Positions 20,995 through 34,174 are shown, counted from the stretch's first letter. The stretch is 64,000 nucleotides of DNA from Skermanella sp. TT6 (GCF_016653635.2 NZ_CP067420.1:2639501-2703500); one strand, 5' to 3'. Program-made: numbers and translations. Notes: generated by a model not told the origin, from the letters alone.

Positions 20995-21479
20995 GACGCC
21001 GCCCCCGCCGCCAGATCCAGCGCGACCATCACCGCCGCCCGCCGCACCGCCGACCGGTCGCCCTCGAAGATTCGGCGCTCGTGGCGGAGCGCGCCGCCGC
21101 GCCTAGCGACCCCGAAATAGACCAAGCCGACCGGCTTGCCCGGGGTGGATCCTCCCGGCCCGGCGATGCCGGTGACGGCGACCGCCGCATCGGCCCGGGA
21201 ATGGGCGACCGCGCCGGCCGCCATCGCCTCCGCCACCTCTGGGCTGACGGCGCCGACGCGGCCGATCAGGTCGGACGGCACGCCCAGCAGTTCCGTCTTC
21301 GCCTCGTTGGAATAGGTCACGAAGCCCCGCTCCACCACGCTGGAGGAGCCGGCGATCTCCGTGAGGGCGGCGGCGATCAGGCCGCCGGTGCAGGACTCCG
21401 CCGTCGCCAGCTTCAGCCCCGCCGCGTCGTAGGCGGCCAGGACGGCTCGGGCGCGTTCCAGGACGTCGTCGGAAAACAT
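20979..21479 (-). CDS. pncC: Nicotinamide-nucleotide amidohydrolase PncC (CinA C-terminal domain)
   Basis: A 166-residue stand-alone CinA C-terminal domain that deamidates NMN to nicotinic acid mononucleotide in pyridine nucleotide recycling. The signature ATAESCTGGLIAAALTEIAG is near residue 25, and VAVTGIAGPGGST and KPVGLVYFG follow. The N-terminal CinA (MoCF-like) domain is absent, which is normal for PncC. It starts 15 nt after the ispDF stop and shares its direction. Its 3' end overlaps the convergent nuclease gene. Confidence 0.9.
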   Translation of the reverse strand: MFSDDVLERARAVLAAYDAAGLKLATAESCTGGLIAAALTEIAGSSSVVERGFVTYSNEAKTELLGVPSDLIGRVGAVSPEVAEAMAAGAVAHSRADAAVAVTGIAGPGGSTPGKPVGLVYFGVARRGGALRHERRIFEGDRSAVRRAAVMVALDLAAGAASQGDR

Positions 21480-21494
21480 CGGCGCTTCTCCTTC

Positions 21495-22670
21495 TCAGGT
21501 CCCCGGCAGGCAGATGGTGGCCACCGCCTGGGCCGCGATCCCTTCGCCCCGGCCGGTGAAGCCCAGCCGCTCGGTCGTGGTCGCCTTGACGCTGACCCGG
21601 TCGGGCGCGATTTCCAGAAGCTCGGCCATGCGGGCGACCATCGCCTCCCGGTGCGGGCCGATCTTCGGGCGCTCGCAGATCAGGGTCACGTCGGCGTGGG
21701 CGATCACGCCCCCGCGCTCGCGGACCATGCCGACCGCGTGGCGCAGGAACAGGGCGCTGTCGGCGCCGCGCCATTGCGGGTCGCTGGGCGGGAAATGGCT
21801 GCCGATGTCTCCTGCGGCCAGCGCGCCCAGGATCGCGTCGGTCAGGGCGTGCAGCCCCACGTCGGCATCGGAGTGGCCTTCCAGCCGCGCCTCGTGGGGT
21901 ACCTTGATCCCGCACAGCACCACATGGTCGCCGGCCGAGAACCGGTGGACGTCGTAGCCCATCCCGATCCGCACGTCCTGCGGCGGGGAGGGTATGGAGG
22001 CGTTCATCAGCATGGCGGCCTGCGCCAGATCATCGCGATTGGTCACCTTGAGGTTTTCCACATTGCCTTCCACCAGGGCCACGTCCAGACCCGCCCGCTC
22101 CGCCACCGCCGCGTCGTCGGTCAGTTCGGCGCCGGCCAGTTCCCGATGCGCCCGCAGGATCTCGCCGAAGCGGAACCCCTGCGGCGTCTGGGCGCGCCAC
22201 AGGCCGGCACGCTCCACCGTGCCGCTGACCAGGCCGCCGGTGCCGCGTTTCAGCGTGTCCGTCACGGGAACGGCGGCGATCGCGGCGGGAACCTCGTCCA
22301 GCCTGTCCCGGACCGCCTGGACCGTGGCCCCGCTCACCAGCGGCCGGGCGGCATCGTGGATCAGCACGAAGTCGGGCACCGGGTCGCGCGCAGCCAGCCG
22401 TTCCAGCCCGAGACGGACCGATTCCTGGCGGGTCGCGCCTCCCGCCACGGGTTCGGGCAGGTCGAGGCCGGCGATTGCGGCATCATAAAGCTCGCGGTGG
22501 CCGGGTTGGATCACCACCTGGACGGCATCGACGTAGGCATGGCGAAGAAACGCGCCGACCGTATGGTGCAGCACGGCACGGCCGCCCAGATCCTGGTATT
22601 GTTTGGGGCGGTCGCCGCCGAAGCGTTCTCCGCTGCCGGCGGCGACGATCAGCGCCACGCATGAGGTCAT
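21495..22670 (-). CDS. ispDF: Bifunctional IspD/IspF enzyme of the MEP isoprenoid pathway
   Basis: A 391-residue fusion. Residues 1 to about 225 are IspD, with [20 protein letters not shown] and the conserved [11 protein letters not shown]. Residues from about 232 are IspF, with [33 protein letters not shown] and [11 protein letters not shown]. IspD makes CDP-methylerythritol and IspF cyclises the phosphorylated product. The fusion is common in alphaproteobacteria. I place the start at 22670; the open frame upstream is a high-GC artefact. A DXR-like (DRL) protein that might feed the same pathway is encoded at 43618. Confidence 0.95.
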   Translation of the reverse strand: MTSCVALIVAAGSGERFGGDRPKQYQDLGGRAVLHHTVGAFLRHAYVDAVQVVIQPGHRELYDAAIAGLDLPEPVAGGATRQESVRLGLERLAARDPVPDFVLIHDAARPLVSGATVQAVRDRLDEVPAAIAAVPVTDTLKRGTGGLVSGTVERAGLWRAQTPQGFRFGEILRAHRELAGAELTDDAAVAERAGLDVALVEGNVENLKVTNRDDLAQAAMLMNASIPSPPQDVRIGMGYDVHRFSAGDHVVLCGIKVPHEARLEGHSDADVGLHALTDAILGALAAGDIGSHFPPSDPQWRGADSALFLRHAVGMVRERGGVIAHADVTLICERPKIGPHREAMVARMAELLEIAPDRVSVKATTTERLGFTGRGEGIAAQAVATICLPGT

Positions 22671-22778
22671 GATCGGGTCCGCATCCTTCGAAGCACCTTG
22701 GAAGTTTCGGGCGCCGAGCCTAGCCTGTCGCGCAGCCGCAGCCAAGCGGCCATCCGGACCGGAATAGAACGGGAAAGC

Positions 22779-23594
22779 ATGTTCCAGAACGTCATGTTCA
22801 GCCTCACCGCCCTGCTGGCCCTGATGCCGGCCTCGCTGCTGGCCTATGTTCGCGACGGATTCCGGCAGGGCAGGGGACCGGACGCCGTGTTCTGGGCGGT
22901 GCTGTTCGTGGCCGTCGCGGGTCCGCTCGCCTGGTCCGTGATCCAGCTCGACGGGACATGGCGCACGGGACTGTCCACGACCCTGTGGGTCAGCATCGCC
23001 GCCTGCATGGTGCTGTACTCCGGGCTGTGCCTGACCACCCGCTCCGGCTGGCGGCTGATGCCGCTGCTGCTGCCCTACCTGTTGCTGGTCGGACTGTTCG
23101 CGACCGCCGCCACCGAGGCGCCGGACCCGACGCTGAGCGCCTCCGCCCCGACCGTCTGGGTCGACCTGCATATCGGGGTTTCCGTCACGACCTATGCCCT
23201 CCTGACCCTGGCCGCGGTCTCGGCCCTGGCGGCCTTCCTGCAGGAGCGGGCGCTGAAAGCGAAGCGCCCGACCCCGCTGACCCGCATGCTGCCCCCCATG
23301 GCCGACAGCGAGCAGCTCCAGGGGCGGCTGCTGGTGGCATCCGAGATCGTGCTCGGCCTCGGCCTCGCGACCGGCATGTCCGTCCTGTACTTCGAGCAGG
23401 GCGTCCTGTTCCGAGTCGACCACAAGACAGTCCTTTCCGTCGCCACCTTCGTGGTCATCGGCGGGCTGCTGATCGCCCATGCGGCGACCGGCGTACGGGG
23501 CAGGCGGGCCGCCCGCTTTGTACTTCTTGCTTTTCTGCTGCTCACTTTGGGCTATCCCGGCGTCAAGTTCGTCACGGATATTTTAATCTCCTGA
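22779..23594 (+). CDS. CcsA/YpjD-type cytochrome c assembly family membrane protein
   Basis: A 271-residue integral membrane protein with about eight hydrophobic segments. It carries the [20 protein letters not shown] segment and the later DHKTVLSV, the conserved histidine-bearing helices of the CcmC/CcsA heme-handling family. E. coli YpjD is the closest functional label, but its role is not firmly known. The start at 22779 follows GGGAAAGC and removes a non-hydrophobic 27-residue extension. It diverges from ispDF. No c-type cytochrome gene is adjacent. Confidence 0.8.
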   Translation: MFQNVMFSLTALLALMPASLLAYVRDGFRQGRGPDAVFWAVLFVAVAGPLAWSVIQLDGTWRTGLSTTLWVSIAACMVLYSGLCLTTRSGWRLMPLLLPYLLLVGLFATAATEAPDPTLSASAPTVWVDLHIGVSVTTYALLTLAAVSALAAFLQERALKAKRPTPLTRMLPPMADSEQLQGRLLVASEIVLGLGLATGMSVLYFEQGVLFRVDHKTVLSVATFVVIGGLLIAHAATGVRGRRAARFVLLAFLLLTLGYPGVKFVTDILIS

Positions 23595-23745
23595 GCTATT
23601 GAGGACCAGCAGGCGTCCGGCGGGCCGGATCTCGCCCGGCCGTCCACCCAGTGATGGTTTCATCGGCATTCTTCGCGCTTGCGATATTTTCCGGATGCGT
23701 GCTAGCCTGCACAAAATGACAGCATTACAGGGAATTGCCCAAAAC

Positions 23746-24732
23746 ATGGGCATCAACATCGGATCCATCAGGATCGACGACCCCGTCATCCTGGCCCCCA
23801 TGTCGGGCGTATCGGACATGCCGTTCCGCCGGCTGGTCAAGCGAGCCGGCGCCGGCCTCGTCGTGTCGGAAATGATCGCGAGCCAGGCGATGATCCGCGC
23901 GTCGCGCCAGACCATGAAGATGGCGACCAACTGCGCCGAAGAGTTTCCCATGGCCGTGCAGCTCGCCGGATGCGAGCCCGCGGTCATGGCGGAAGCGGCC
24001 AGGCTGAACCAGGATCGGGGCGCCGCGCTGATCGACATCAATTTCGGCTGCCCGGTCAAGAAGATCGTCAACGGGCACGCCGGATCGTCCCTGATGCGGG
24101 ACGAGGTCCATGCCGCCCGCATCCTGGAGGCGACGGTCAAGGCGGTGAACGTTCCGGTCACGCTGAAGATGCGGCTGGGCTGGGACGACGCGAACCGCAA
24201 CGCCCCCAATCTGGCGCGGATTGCACAAGAATGCGGCATCCGCATGGTCACGGTCCATGGGCGCACTCGGTGCCAGTTCTACACCGGCACCGCCGACTGG
24301 AAGGCGATCCGCGCGGTGAAGGAGGCGGTCTCGATCCCGGTCATCGCCAACGGCGACATGACCGCCTTCGAGGACGTGACCCGCTGCCTGGCGGAGTCCG
24401 GCGCGGACGGAGTCATGATCGGCCGGGGGACCTATGGCCGCCCCTGGTTCATCGGGCAGGTCATCCATTACCTGCGCACCGGCGAGCGCCTGCCCGATCC
24501 GCGGCTCGAAGACCAGCTCGCCACCCTTATCGAACATTACGAGGCCATGCTGGAACATTACGGCACCGACGCCGGCGTCAAGATCGCCCGCAAGCATGTT
24601 TCCTGGTACAGCAAGGGTTTGCCCGGCTCGGCCGAGTTCCGCGCCGAGGTCAATCGCGTCTCCGATCCGGCCGTCGTGCTCGGCATGATCCGGTCCTTCT
24701 ACTCCCCCGAGATCGAACGGATGGCAGCTTGA
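23746..24732 (+). CDS. dusB: tRNA dihydrouridine synthase DusB (NifR3)
   Basis: A 328-residue FMN enzyme that reduces uridine to dihydrouridine in tRNA. The barrel begins [19 protein letters not shown]. The active-site Cys is in [11 protein letters not shown], and the FMN-binding region includes [11 protein letters not shown] and VIANGDM followed by [13 protein letters not shown]. The alternative ATG at 23716 adds ten residues. This is the nifR3 gene classically found upstream of ntrBC in alphaproteobacteria. Its stop overlaps the ntrB start (TGATG), so ntrBC are likely cotranscribed with it. Confidence 0.93.
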   Translation: MGINIGSIRIDDPVILAPMSGVSDMPFRRLVKRAGAGLVVSEMIASQAMIRASRQTMKMATNCAEEFPMAVQLAGCEPAVMAEAARLNQDRGAALIDINFGCPVKKIVNGHAGSSLMRDEVHAARILEATVKAVNVPVTLKMRLGWDDANRNAPNLARIAQECGIRMVTVHGRTRCQFYTGTADWKAIRAVKEAVSIPVIANGDMTAFEDVTRCLAESGADGVMIGRGTYGRPWFIGQVIHYLRTGERLPDPRLEDQLATLIEHYEAMLEHYGTDAGVKIARKHVSWYSKGLPGSAEFRAEVNRVSDPAVVLGMIRSFYSPEIERMAA

Positions 24733-25861
24733 TGGCGCGCGCGGTAACCCCCCTGCGGCGGAAGGCGATGCGGCAGGAGATAGACCCCTCCGGCATCCTC
24801 AACGCCCTGCCCGACCCGGTGCTGGTGATCGGCCACAGGAACGAGATCCGGTACGTCAACCTGGAAGCCCAGGAGTTCTTCGAATGCGGCGCCGCGGCCC
24901 TGATCGGGCAGCCGCTGACCGACCTGCTGCCGTCGGACAGCCCGGTCTTCTTCCTGATCGAGCAGGCATTGGCCGGCGGCGCCAGCATGTCGGAATACGG
25001 CGTGACCCTCGACACCCCCCGGATCGGCATCCACCTGGTCACGGTCCGCGTGGCCCCGCTGGGCGAGCCGGCGGATTGCGTGGTGATGTCGCTCCATGAG
25101 AAGTCGATCACCCGCAAGATCGACAACCAGCTTACCCACCGGAACGCCGCCCGCTCGGTCACCGCCATGGCCGCGATGCTGGCCCACGAGGTCAAGAACC
25201 CGCTGTCCGGCATCCGCGGCGCCGCGCAGCTGCTGGAACAGAACGCGTCCGAACCCGACCGGGAGCTGACCCGGCTGATCTGCGACGAGTCCGATCGCAT
25301 CGTGGCGCTGGTCGACCGGATGGAGGTGTTCTCCGACAAGCGGCCGCCGGAGCGGACGGCGGTCAACATCCACAGCGTGCTGGAGCATGTCCGCAAGGTG
25401 GCCCAGAGCGGCTTCGCCCGGACGGTCCGCTTCACCGAACGCTACGACCCGTCCCTGCCGGACGTGTATGGCAACCGCGACCAGCTGATCCAGGTTTTCC
25501 TCAACCTGATTAAAAATGCGGCAGAAGCTGTTCCCGAACAGGGCGGCGAGATCATCCTGAGCACGGCCTACCAGCACGGCGTCCGGCTGGCGGTTCCCGG
25601 CACCGACAGCCGCGTCCACCTGCCGTTGCTGATCAGCGTGCAGGACAATGGCAACGGCATACCGGAGGATCTCCGGTCGCATCTGTTCGATCCGTTCGTC
25701 ACGACCAAGCGGAACGGAACCGGCCTGGGTCTTGCATTGGTTGCGAAACTGATTGGCGACCATGGCGGAGTCATCGATTTCGAGACGCTGCCGCGCCGAA
25801 CCGTATTCAAGGTATCGCTACCCATGTATGCCGATTTCGAACAGTCTCTGGAGCCGTCGTA

Positions 25862-25862
<1 letters not shown>
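24732..25862 (+). CDS. ntrB: Nitrogen regulation sensor histidine kinase NtrB
   Basis: A 376-residue cytosolic kinase/phosphatase controlling NtrC. It has an N-terminal PAS domain (about residues 20-120), an H box with His152 in [17 protein letters not shown], an N box in [12 protein letters not shown], and ATP-lid motifs DNGNGIP and GTGLGLALV. No membrane segment is present, as expected for a sensor read through PII proteins. It overlaps dusB by one base and ntrC by one base (TAATG), which indicates translational coupling. Confidence 0.95.
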
Positions 25863-27316
<1,454 letters not shown>

Positions 27317-27388
27317 CACACCCTGCATCGGTCTCGTGACATCCTGGTCACAGGACGGGTTCAGGGCGAGCCCGGTGCGACGAGACAG

Positions 27389-29662
27389 ATGACCAGCGAA
27401 CCCGCGGGTATGCCGCAATCCTTCTGGAGTCAGTTCCTGATCTGGGCCAGCCGCGTCGGGCTGGCCGGCAAGCTCGCCGTCGCGCTGGCCGTAGCCGCCA
27501 TCGGCGCCGGCTTCGCGACCTACGCGGCGCTGACCGCGACGCCGCCGTTCGGGAACGACCCGAACACGGTCAGCCTGCTGCTGACGCTCGACCTGGCGCT
27601 GCTGCTGCTGCTCGGCGCCATCATCGCGCGGCGCATCGTCGGCCTGTGGATCGAGCGGCGCCGAGGCCTCGCCGGGTCGCGCCTGCATGTCCGGGTGGTC
27701 GCGACCTTCAGCCTGCTGGCGGTCATGCCGGCGATCATCGTCGCGGCCTTTTCCGCCATCTTCTTCTATGTCGGCGTCCAGTCCTGGTTCAGCGAGCGGG
27801 TGCGCACCGCGATCAACGAGTCGCGCGCCGTCGCCCAGGCCTACCTGCACGAACACCAGCAGGTGATCCGGGCCGACGCTCTGGCCATGGCCAACGACCT
27901 CAACCGGGAGGCTGCGCGCCTGCTGACCGACCCCGGCCGGTTCGCCCAGGTGGTCGCGACCCAGGCCGCGCTGCGGGCCTTGACCGAGGCGATCGTGTTC
28001 GACGGCAGCGGCCGGATGCTGGCGCGTTCCGGCCTGTCCTTCACCCTGGAGTTCGAGCCGATTCCCGAAAGTGCCCTGGAGCGCGCCCGGCAGGGCGAGG
28101 TCGTCCTGATGGTGACCGACACCGACGACCGGGTCAGGGCGCTGGTACGGCTCGACCGCTTCGTGGATACCTTCCTGTTCGTCGGCCGGCTGGTCGAGCC
28201 GCGGGTGTTGAGCCACATGGAGTCGGCCCAGGAGGCCGCCAGCGCCTATGCCGAGCTGGAGGGCAAGCGCTCCAGCCTTCAGATCACGGTGACGCTGATC
28301 TTCGTCGTGGTGGCGCTGCTGCTGCTGCTGGCCGCGGTCTGGATCGGCCTCAATTTCGCGACGGCGCTGGTGGCGCCGATCGGCTCCCTGATCGGCGCCG
28401 CCGAGCGGGTGCGGGCAGGGGACATGGGCGCACGTGTGCCCGAGCTGCTGCCGGAGGACGAGCTGGGCACGCTGTCGCGCGCCTTCAACCGCATGACCAG
28501 CCAGCTGGAGAGCCAGCGGCGGGAGCTGATCGAGGCGAACCGCCAGCTCGACCTGCGCCGCCGCTTCACGGAGACCGTGCTGGCCGGCGTCTCGGCCGGC
28601 GTCGTCGGCCTCGACCACGAGGGCCGCATCAACCTGCCCAACCTGTCGGGCGCCCATCTGCTGGGCGTCGACGACCCGGAGATCCTGATCGGCCGCAAGC
28701 TGGTCGACGTGGCGCCGGAGATGGGCGAGCTGATGGGCATGATCCGTCGCCGCCCGGCCAAGCTGATGGAAGCCCAGGTCCAGCTCCGCCGCGCCGGGAC
28801 CACGCGGACCCTGCTGGTCCGGGTCGCCGCCGAGTCGGTCGGAAGCGACATCCGCGGCTTCGTCGTGACGTTCGACGACGTCACCGAGCTGCTCTCGGCG
28901 CAACGCAAGGCTGCCTGGGCCGACGTGGCGCGTCGCATCGCGCACGAGATCAAGAACCCGCTGACCCCGATCCAGCTCTCGGCCGAGCGATTGCGCCGAA
29001 AATACCTCAAGGAAATCACCAGCGACCCCGAGACGTTCCAGATGTGTACCGATACCATCGTACGCCAAGTGGACGATATCGGCCGGATGGTTGACGAGTT
29101 CTCCGCCTTCGCGCGGATGCCGAGCCCGGTGATGAAGCCACAGAACATCAACGAACTGTGTCGCCAAGCCGTGTTCCTCCAATCCAGCGCACATCCCGCC
29201 ATCAAGTTCACGGCCGACCTTCCGCCGGGGCCGCTCACCGTGCCGTGCGACGGCCGGCAGATTTCCCAGGCCCTGACCAACCTGCTCCAGAACGCGGTGG
29301 ACGCGATCGACGGCCGCTCCGCTCCCGACATCGGGACGCTGCCGCCCGGGCAGGTGGATCTCGGCCTCGAGGTCCACGACGACCGCGTGTCGATCGTGAT
29401 CGCCGACAACGGCAAGGGATTGCCGCACGAGGAACGCGACAGGCTGACCGAGCCCTACGTCACCACGCGGGCCAAGGGCACCGGGCTGGGGCTCGCCATC
29501 GTCAAGAAGATCATGGAGGACCATGGCGGCGAACTGGTGCTCGAAGACAGGGCTTCCGGCCCGGGCGCGCAGGTCCGCCTCGTGATCCCCAAGACCGAAA
29601 TCGCCGCGCCGGCCGTGGCCGCCGAAGAAACGCAGCAGAAACAGAGTCGCTATGGCGCATGA
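27389..29662 (+). CDS. ntrY: Nitrogen regulation sensor histidine kinase NtrY
   Basis: A 757-residue membrane sensor. Several hydrophobic segments lie in the first 150 residues, followed by an extracytoplasmic region, a further helix (about 300-330), a HAMP domain with [13 protein letters not shown], and a PAS domain. The H box has His519 in [20 protein letters not shown]. ATPase motifs are [18 protein letters not shown] and [12 protein letters not shown]. NtrY-NtrX forms the second nitrogen/redox two-component pair of alphaproteobacteria. Its last 11 bases overlap ntrX. Confidence 0.94.
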   Translation: MTSEPAGMPQSFWSQFLIWASRVGLAGKLAVALAVAAIGAGFATYAALTATPPFGNDPNTVSLLLTLDLALLLLLGAIIARRIVGLWIERRRGLAGSRLHVRVVATFSLLAVMPAIIVAAFSAIFFYVGVQSWFSERVRTAINESRAVAQAYLHEHQQVIRADALAMANDLNREAARLLTDPGRFAQVVATQAALRALTEAIVFDGSGRMLARSGLSFTLEFEPIPESALERARQGEVVLMVTDTDDRVRALVRLDRFVDTFLFVGRLVEPRVLSHMESAQEAASAYAELEGKRSSLQITVTLIFVVVALLLLLAAVWIGLNFATALVAPIGSLIGAAERVRAGDMGARVPELLPEDELGTLSRAFNRMTSQLESQRRELIEANRQLDLRRRFTETVLAGVSAGVVGLDHEGRINLPNLSGAHLLGVDDPEILIGRKLVDVAPEMGELMGMIRRRPAKLMEAQVQLRRAGTTRTLLVRVAAESVGSDIRGFVVTFDDVTELLSAQRKAAWADVARRIAHEIKNPLTPIQLSAERLRRKYLKEITSDPETFQMCTDTIVRQVDDIGRMVDEFSAFARMPSPVMKPQNINELCRQAVFLQSSAHPAIKFTADLPPGPLTVPCDGRQISQALTNLLQNAVDAIDGRSAPDIGTLPPGQVDLGLEVHDDRVSIVIADNGKGLPHEERDRLTEPYVTTRAKGTGLGLAIVKKIMEDHGGELVLEDRASGPGAQVRLVIPKTEIAAPAVAAEETQQKQSRYGA

Positions 29663-31058
29663 CATTCTGATCGTCGATGACGAAGCGGACATCCGCATGC
29701 TGATTGCGGGTATCCTTGAAGACGAAGGCATGAAGACCCGGCAAGCCGGCGACGCCGACCAGGCCATCGCCGCGGTCGGTGCCCGAAGGCCGAGCTTGGT
29801 GATCCTCGACATCTGGCTCCAGGGGAGCCGGCTCGACGGCATCCAGATTCTCGCCGAGCTCAAGCGCGAGCATCCGAACCTGCCGGTCATCATGATCAGC
29901 GGCCACGGGACGATCGAGACCGCCGTGTCCGCGATCAAGCAGGGCGCCTACGACTTCATCGAGAAGCCGTTCAAGGCCGACCGCCTGCTGGTCCTGGTCG
30001 AGCGCGCGATCGAAGCCGCCCGGCTCAGGCGCGAGAACGAGGAACTGAAGCTCCGGACCGGCGGCCAGATCGAGCTGATCGGCAAGTCGTCGGCGATCAA
30101 CCATGTCAGGCACTCGATCGACAAGGTGGCCCCGACCGGCAGCCGCGTCCTGATCACCGGGCCGGCCGGGTCCGGCAAGGAGGTCGTCGCCCGCCTGCTC
30201 CATGCCCGCTCCCGCCGGGCCGACGGCCCCTTCGTCGGGCTGAACTGCGCGACCATGCGGCCCGACCGGCTGGAGGTCGAGCTGTTCGGCACCGAGCACG
30301 GCCAGGATGGCCTGCCCCGCAAGGTCGGCACTTTCGAGCAGGCCCATGGCGGCACCCTGCTGCTGGACGAGGTGGCGGACATGCCGCTGGAGACCCAGGG
30401 AAAGATCGTCCGCGTGCTCCAGGAGCAGACCTTCGAGCGGGTCGGCGGCAGCGCGAGGGTCGAGGTCGATGTCCGGGTGATCGCGTCGAGCAACCGCGAC
30501 CTTCCGTCGGAGATCGAGGCCGGCCGGTTCCGGCAGGACCTGTTCTACCGCCTCAGCGTCGTGCCGATCCGGGTTCCGCCGCTGACCGAGCGCCGCGAGG
30601 ACATCCCCCTGCTGGCCCGCCACTTCATGATCCGCTCGTCCGAGACGGCGGGCCTGCCGGCCCGCGACTACGGCGAGGACGCGATGGCGGCGCTCCAGGC
30701 CTATGACTGGCCGGGCAACGTGCGCCAGTTGCGCAACGTGGTGGATTGGCTGCTGATCATGTCGACCGGCGACCCGCGCGAGCCGATCCGCGCCGACATG
30801 CTGCCGCCCGAGATCGGCGCCATCACCCCGACGGTCCTGAAGTGGGACAAGGGCGGCGAGATCATGGGCCTGCCGCTGCGCGAGGCCCGCGAAGTGTTCG
30901 AGCGCGAGTATCTGCTTGCCCAGGTGACCCGGTTCGGTGGCAACATATCCCGCACGGCCGCGTTCGTGGGAATGGAGCGTTCCGCCTTGCACCGCAAGCT
31001 GAAATCCTTGGGCGTGCACGGCAACGACAAGCCTCCCCACAAGCTGGCCGGGGATTGA
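29652..31058 (+). CDS. ntrX: Nitrogen regulation response regulator NtrX
   Basis: A 468-residue NtrC-family regulator. The receiver has Asp53 in [15 protein letters not shown]. The AAA+ domain has Walker [12 protein letters not shown] and Walker [11 protein letters not shown]. The loop that would hold GAFTGA instead reads [16 protein letters not shown], so direct sigma54 contact is not expected. This loss is known for alphaproteobacterial NtrX, which acts on sigma70-type promoters. The C-terminal Fis-type helix-turn-helix is [20 protein letters not shown]. Cotranscription with ntrY is certain from the overlap; trkA follows. Confidence 0.94.
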   Translation: MAHDILIVDDEADIRMLIAGILEDEGMKTRQAGDADQAIAAVGARRPSLVILDIWLQGSRLDGIQILAELKREHPNLPVIMISGHGTIETAVSAIKQGAYDFIEKPFKADRLLVLVERAIEAARLRRENEELKLRTGGQIELIGKSSAINHVRHSIDKVAPTGSRVLITGPAGSGKEVVARLLHARSRRADGPFVGLNCATMRPDRLEVELFGTEHGQDGLPRKVGTFEQAHGGTLLLDEVADMPLETQGKIVRVLQEQTFERVGGSARVEVDVRVIASSNRDLPSEIEAGRFRQDLFYRLSVVPIRVPPLTERREDIPLLARHFMIRSSETAGLPARDYGEDAMAALQAYDWPGNVRQLRNVVDWLLIMSTGDPREPIRADMLPPEIGAITPTVLKWDKGGEIMGLPLREAREVFEREYLLAQVTRFGGNISRTAAFVGMERSALHRKLKSLGVHGNDKPPHKLAGD

Positions 31059-31079
31059 GCTCATGAAGGTCACCGGTCC

Positions 31080-32456
31080 ATGAAGGTCATCGTCTGCGGC
31101 GCCGGCCAGGTCGGCTCCAACATCGCCCGCTATCTCGCGACCGAGAACAACGACGTCACCGTGATCGACCAGTCCCCGGAGCTGATCCAGAAGATCAGCG
31201 ACACGCTGGACGTCCAGGCCATGGTCGGATTCGCCTCCCACCCGAACGTGCTGGAGCAGGCGGGCGCCGCCGACGCCGACATGATCATCGCGGTCACCCT
31301 GGCGGACGAGGTCAACATGGTGGCCTGCCAGGTGGCGCACTCGCTGTTCAACGTGCCGACAAAGATCGCCCGCGTCCGGAACCAGAGCTACCTGGCGCCG
31401 ATCTGGGCGGACCTGTTCTCGCGCGAGCATATGCCGATCGACGTGATCATCTCGCCCGAGATCGAGGTGGCCCGGGCTGTCGCCCGCCGGCTCCAGGTGC
31501 CGGGCGCGTTCGACATGATCCCGCTGGCCGACGGCAAGGTCCGCGTCATCGGCGTCATCTGCACCGACAATTGCCCGATCCTGCACACGCCGCTGCGCCA
31601 GCTCACCGGCCTGTTCCCCGACCTGAACCTCGAGGTCGTGGCGATCGTCCGCAACGACAAGCCGATCATCCCCGGCGGCGACGACCAGATGCTGCCGGGC
31701 GACGAGGTCTATTTCGTCGCCGACACGCGGCACCTGGGACGGGCCATGGCGGCCTTCGGCCACGAGGAGACCGAGGCCCGCCGGATCATCATCCTGGGCG
31801 GCGGCAACATCGGCCTGTGCCTCGCCGAGGAGCTGGAGGCGAAGCACCCGCAGGTCAGCGCGCGGATCGTCGAGGTGGACCGCGGCCGGGCCCAGTACAT
31901 CGCCCAGCGGCTGAACCGGACCATGGTGCTTCACGGCGACGGGCTCGATCCGGAGATCCTGGAGGAAGCCAACGTCCGGGCGGCCGAGACGGTGGTCGCC
32001 GTGACGAACGACGACGAGGGCAACATCCTCGCCTCGCTGCTCGCCAAGCGCTACGGCTGCCAGCGCGCCATCACCCTGATCAACAAGACGACCTATTCGC
32101 CGCTGGTCACCACGCTCGGCATCGACGCCGTGGTCAGCCCGCGCACCATCACGGTCTCGACCATCCTACAGCATGTCCGGCGCGGCCGGATCCGCGCGGT
32201 CCACAGCCTGCGCGAAGGCTTCGCCGAGGTGATCGAGGCGGAGGCGCTGGAGACTTCCAGCCTGATCAACACGCCCCTGCGGGAGATCAAGCTGCCGACC
32301 GGCGTGATCGTCGGCGCCATCGTGCGGGGCGAGGAGGTGATCATTCCCAGGCCCTCCACGGTGATCAAGCCGCACGACCGGGTCATCATCCTGGCCGCGG
32401 TCGGGCAGGTGAAGAAGGTCGAGAAGATGTTCGCGGTTCGGCTCGAGTTCTTCTGA
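31080..32456 (+). CDS. trkA: Trk system potassium transporter regulatory subunit TrkA
   Basis: A 458-residue peripheral membrane protein with two RCK modules. The first Rossmann domain starts MKVIVCGAGQVGSNIARYLA and the second has IIILGGGNIGLCLAEELE. Each is followed by a TrkA-C ligand-binding domain. It gates TrkH/TrkG potassium channels in response to NAD(H)/ATP. No trkH is in the window. The order ntrX-trkA is conserved in alphaproteobacteria. The sequence just before the start (ATGAAGGTCA at 31064) nearly duplicates the true start and is not in frame with it. Confidence 0.95.
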   Translation: MKVIVCGAGQVGSNIARYLATENNDVTVIDQSPELIQKISDTLDVQAMVGFASHPNVLEQAGAADADMIIAVTLADEVNMVACQVAHSLFNVPTKIARVRNQSYLAPIWADLFSREHMPIDVIISPEIEVARAVARRLQVPGAFDMIPLADGKVRVIGVICTDNCPILHTPLRQLTGLFPDLNLEVVAIVRNDKPIIPGGDDQMLPGDEVYFVADTRHLGRAMAAFGHEETEARRIIILGGGNIGLCLAEELEAKHPQVSARIVEVDRGRAQYIAQRLNRTMVLHGDGLDPEILEEANVRAAETVVAVTNDDEGNILASLLAKRYGCQRAITLINKTTYSPLVTTLGIDAVVSPRTITVSTILQHVRRGRIRAVHSLREGFAEVIEAEALETSSLINTPLREIKLPTGVIVGAIVRGEEVIIPRPSTVIKPHDRVIILAAVGQVKKVEKMFAVRLEFF

Positions 32457-32511
32457 TCCTCCGTCGTCCCGTTCCACGATCCCGAAAAGCTCATCCAAAG
32501 AAGCGGAAAGC

Positions 32512-33375
32512 ATGGCTCGATACGCATATGTCAACGGCCGGTTCGTTCCCCATGGCGAGGCGATGGTCCATGTCGAGGACCGCGGATTCCAGTTCGCCGA
32601 CGGTGTCTACGAAGTCGTCACGATCATCGGCGGCAGGCTCGCCGACGAGCAGGGGCACCTGGATCGCCTGGCACGGTCGCTGAACGAACTGCGGATCGCG
32701 TGGCCGGTGGCTCCCCACGTGCTCAAGCTGCTGATGCGCCGGCTGATCGCCCGCAACCACGTGACCCAGGGGACGATCTACCTCCAGATCACGCGCGGCG
32801 TCGCCCCGCGCGACTTCAAGTTTCCGAAGCACTCCCGCAGCAGCCTCGTCATGACGACGAAGCGGGCGACCGCCTTCGCGACTCCGGAACAGCTGGAGAA
32901 CGGGGTCAAGGTGATCTCGATTCCCGACATCCGCTGGCTGCGCCGGGACATCAAGTCGGTGGCGCTGCTGCCGCAGGTGCTGGGCAAGCAGCAGGCGGTG
33001 GAGGCAGGCGCGTTCGAGGCGTGGCAGCTCGACCCGGACGGCGATGTGACCGAGGGCTGCTCCAGCAACGCCTGGATCGTGACCGAGGACGGCACCCTGG
33101 TGACCCGCCATGCCGACAACCTGATCCTGAACGGCGTGACCCGCCTGTCGATCATCCGGCTGGCCAGGGAAGCCGGCATCCCGTTCGAGGAACGCGCCTT
33201 CTCGCTGGAGGAAGCCTACCGGGCGCGGGAAGCTTTCGTTTCCAGCGCCAGCACCTTCGTGATGCCGGTCACGCGGATCGACGACCGCACCGTCGGCAAC
33301 GGCAAGCCGGGTTCCCTGGGAGAGCGCCTGAGGCAGGCCTACCTGGAATATGCCCGGACGGCGGGCGCGTCGTGA
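32512..33375 (+). CDS. dat: D-amino-acid transaminase
   Basis: A 287-residue PLP fold-type IV aminotransferase. Landmarks are VEDRGFQFADGVYEVV, the catalytic-Lys segment RRDIKSVALLPQVLGKQ, EGCSSNAWIV and NGVTRLSIIRLA. It resembles bacterial D-amino-acid transaminases that make D-glutamate or D-alanine, rather than branched-chain IlvE. This family is often overcalled, so the exact substrate is less certain than the fold. The stop overlaps the next gene's GTG start (GTGA). Confidence 0.88.
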   Translation: MARYAYVNGRFVPHGEAMVHVEDRGFQFADGVYEVVTIIGGRLADEQGHLDRLARSLNELRIAWPVAPHVLKLLMRRLIARNHVTQGTIYLQITRGVAPRDFKFPKHSRSSLVMTTKRATAFATPEQLENGVKVISIPDIRWLRRDIKSVALLPQVLGKQQAVEAGAFEAWQLDPDGDVTEGCSSNAWIVTEDGTLVTRHADNLILNGVTRLSIIRLAREAGIPFEERAFSLEEAYRAREAFVSSASTFVMPVTRIDDRTVGNGKPGSLGERLRQAYLEYARTAGAS

Positions 33376-34097
33376 CGGCGGATCTCGGGGGCGCACCCCT
33401 TGGCGACGGCGACCCGACGCGGCTGCCGCGCGCGGTCCTGTTCGATTGGGACAATACCCTGGTGGACAACTGGGGCTGCATCCATGCCGCGCTGAACGCC
33501 GCCCTGGTCGCCCACGGACTGCCGCCCTGGAGCCTGGAAGAGACCCGCCTCCGCGTCCGGCAGAGCCTGCGCGACAGCTTCCCCCGCCTGTTCGGCGACC
33601 GCTGGACCGATGCGCGAGACATCTTCTACGACCATTTCGGCCGCCACCATCTCGATTACCTGAAGCCGCTCCCGGGTGCCGAGGGGCTGCTGTCGGCGCT
33701 GGCCGGGCAGGGCGTCTATCTCGGGGTGGTCAGCAACAAGACCGGCCGCTTCCTGCGGGCCGAGTCGGCCCAACTCGGTTGGGACCGCTACTTCGGCAAG
33801 CTCGTCGGAGCGGGAGATGCGCCACAAGATAAACCTGCGGTTGATCCTATCCACATGGCCCTTGAGCCCGGCGGGTTGATTGCCGGTCCCGACGTCTGGT
33901 TCATCGGCGATGCAGACGTGGATATGCAGTGCGCCCATGCCGGGAGATGCGTCCCGATGCTGATCGGGAACGGTCCGGACGATTTCGGGAATTTTCCGCC
34001 TGCGCACCGGTTTGACACTTGCGATATAGTATCCGACTTGGTGCGGCGCCTTGGCGCCCCCATATCGCTGGAGACTCCAGTCGAACAACGAAAATAG
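33372..34097 (+). CDS. HAD-superfamily phosphatase, phosphoglycolate-phosphatase-like
   Basis: A 241-residue HAD hydrolase. Motif I is [11 protein letters not shown] with the nucleophilic Asp, motif II is [10 protein letters not shown], and motif IV is [16 protein letters not shown]. An alpha-helical C1 cap lies between motifs I and II. The family suggests phosphate-ester hydrolysis of a small metabolite, but the substrate cannot be read from sequence. The GTG start at 33372 overlaps the dat stop, so both are one translational unit. The hfq promoter must lie within or just after this gene's 3' end. Confidence 0.82.
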   Translation: MTADLGGAPLGDGDPTRLPRAVLFDWDNTLVDNWGCIHAALNAALVAHGLPPWSLEETRLRVRQSLRDSFPRLFGDRWTDARDIFYDHFGRHHLDYLKPLPGAEGLLSALAGQGVYLGVVSNKTGRFLRAESAQLGWDRYFGKLVGAGDAPQDKPAVDPIHMALEPGGLIAGPDVWFIGDADVDMQCAHAGRCVPMLIGNGPDDFGNFPPAHRFDTCDIVSDLVRRLGAPISLETPVEQRK

Positions 34098-34174
34098 CCC
34101 AACAAAAGGGTTATGGAATGTTATCCGGGCTCTGGGATGGGGCCCCAAGAACCATCACAACGGGGCGATTGCAT

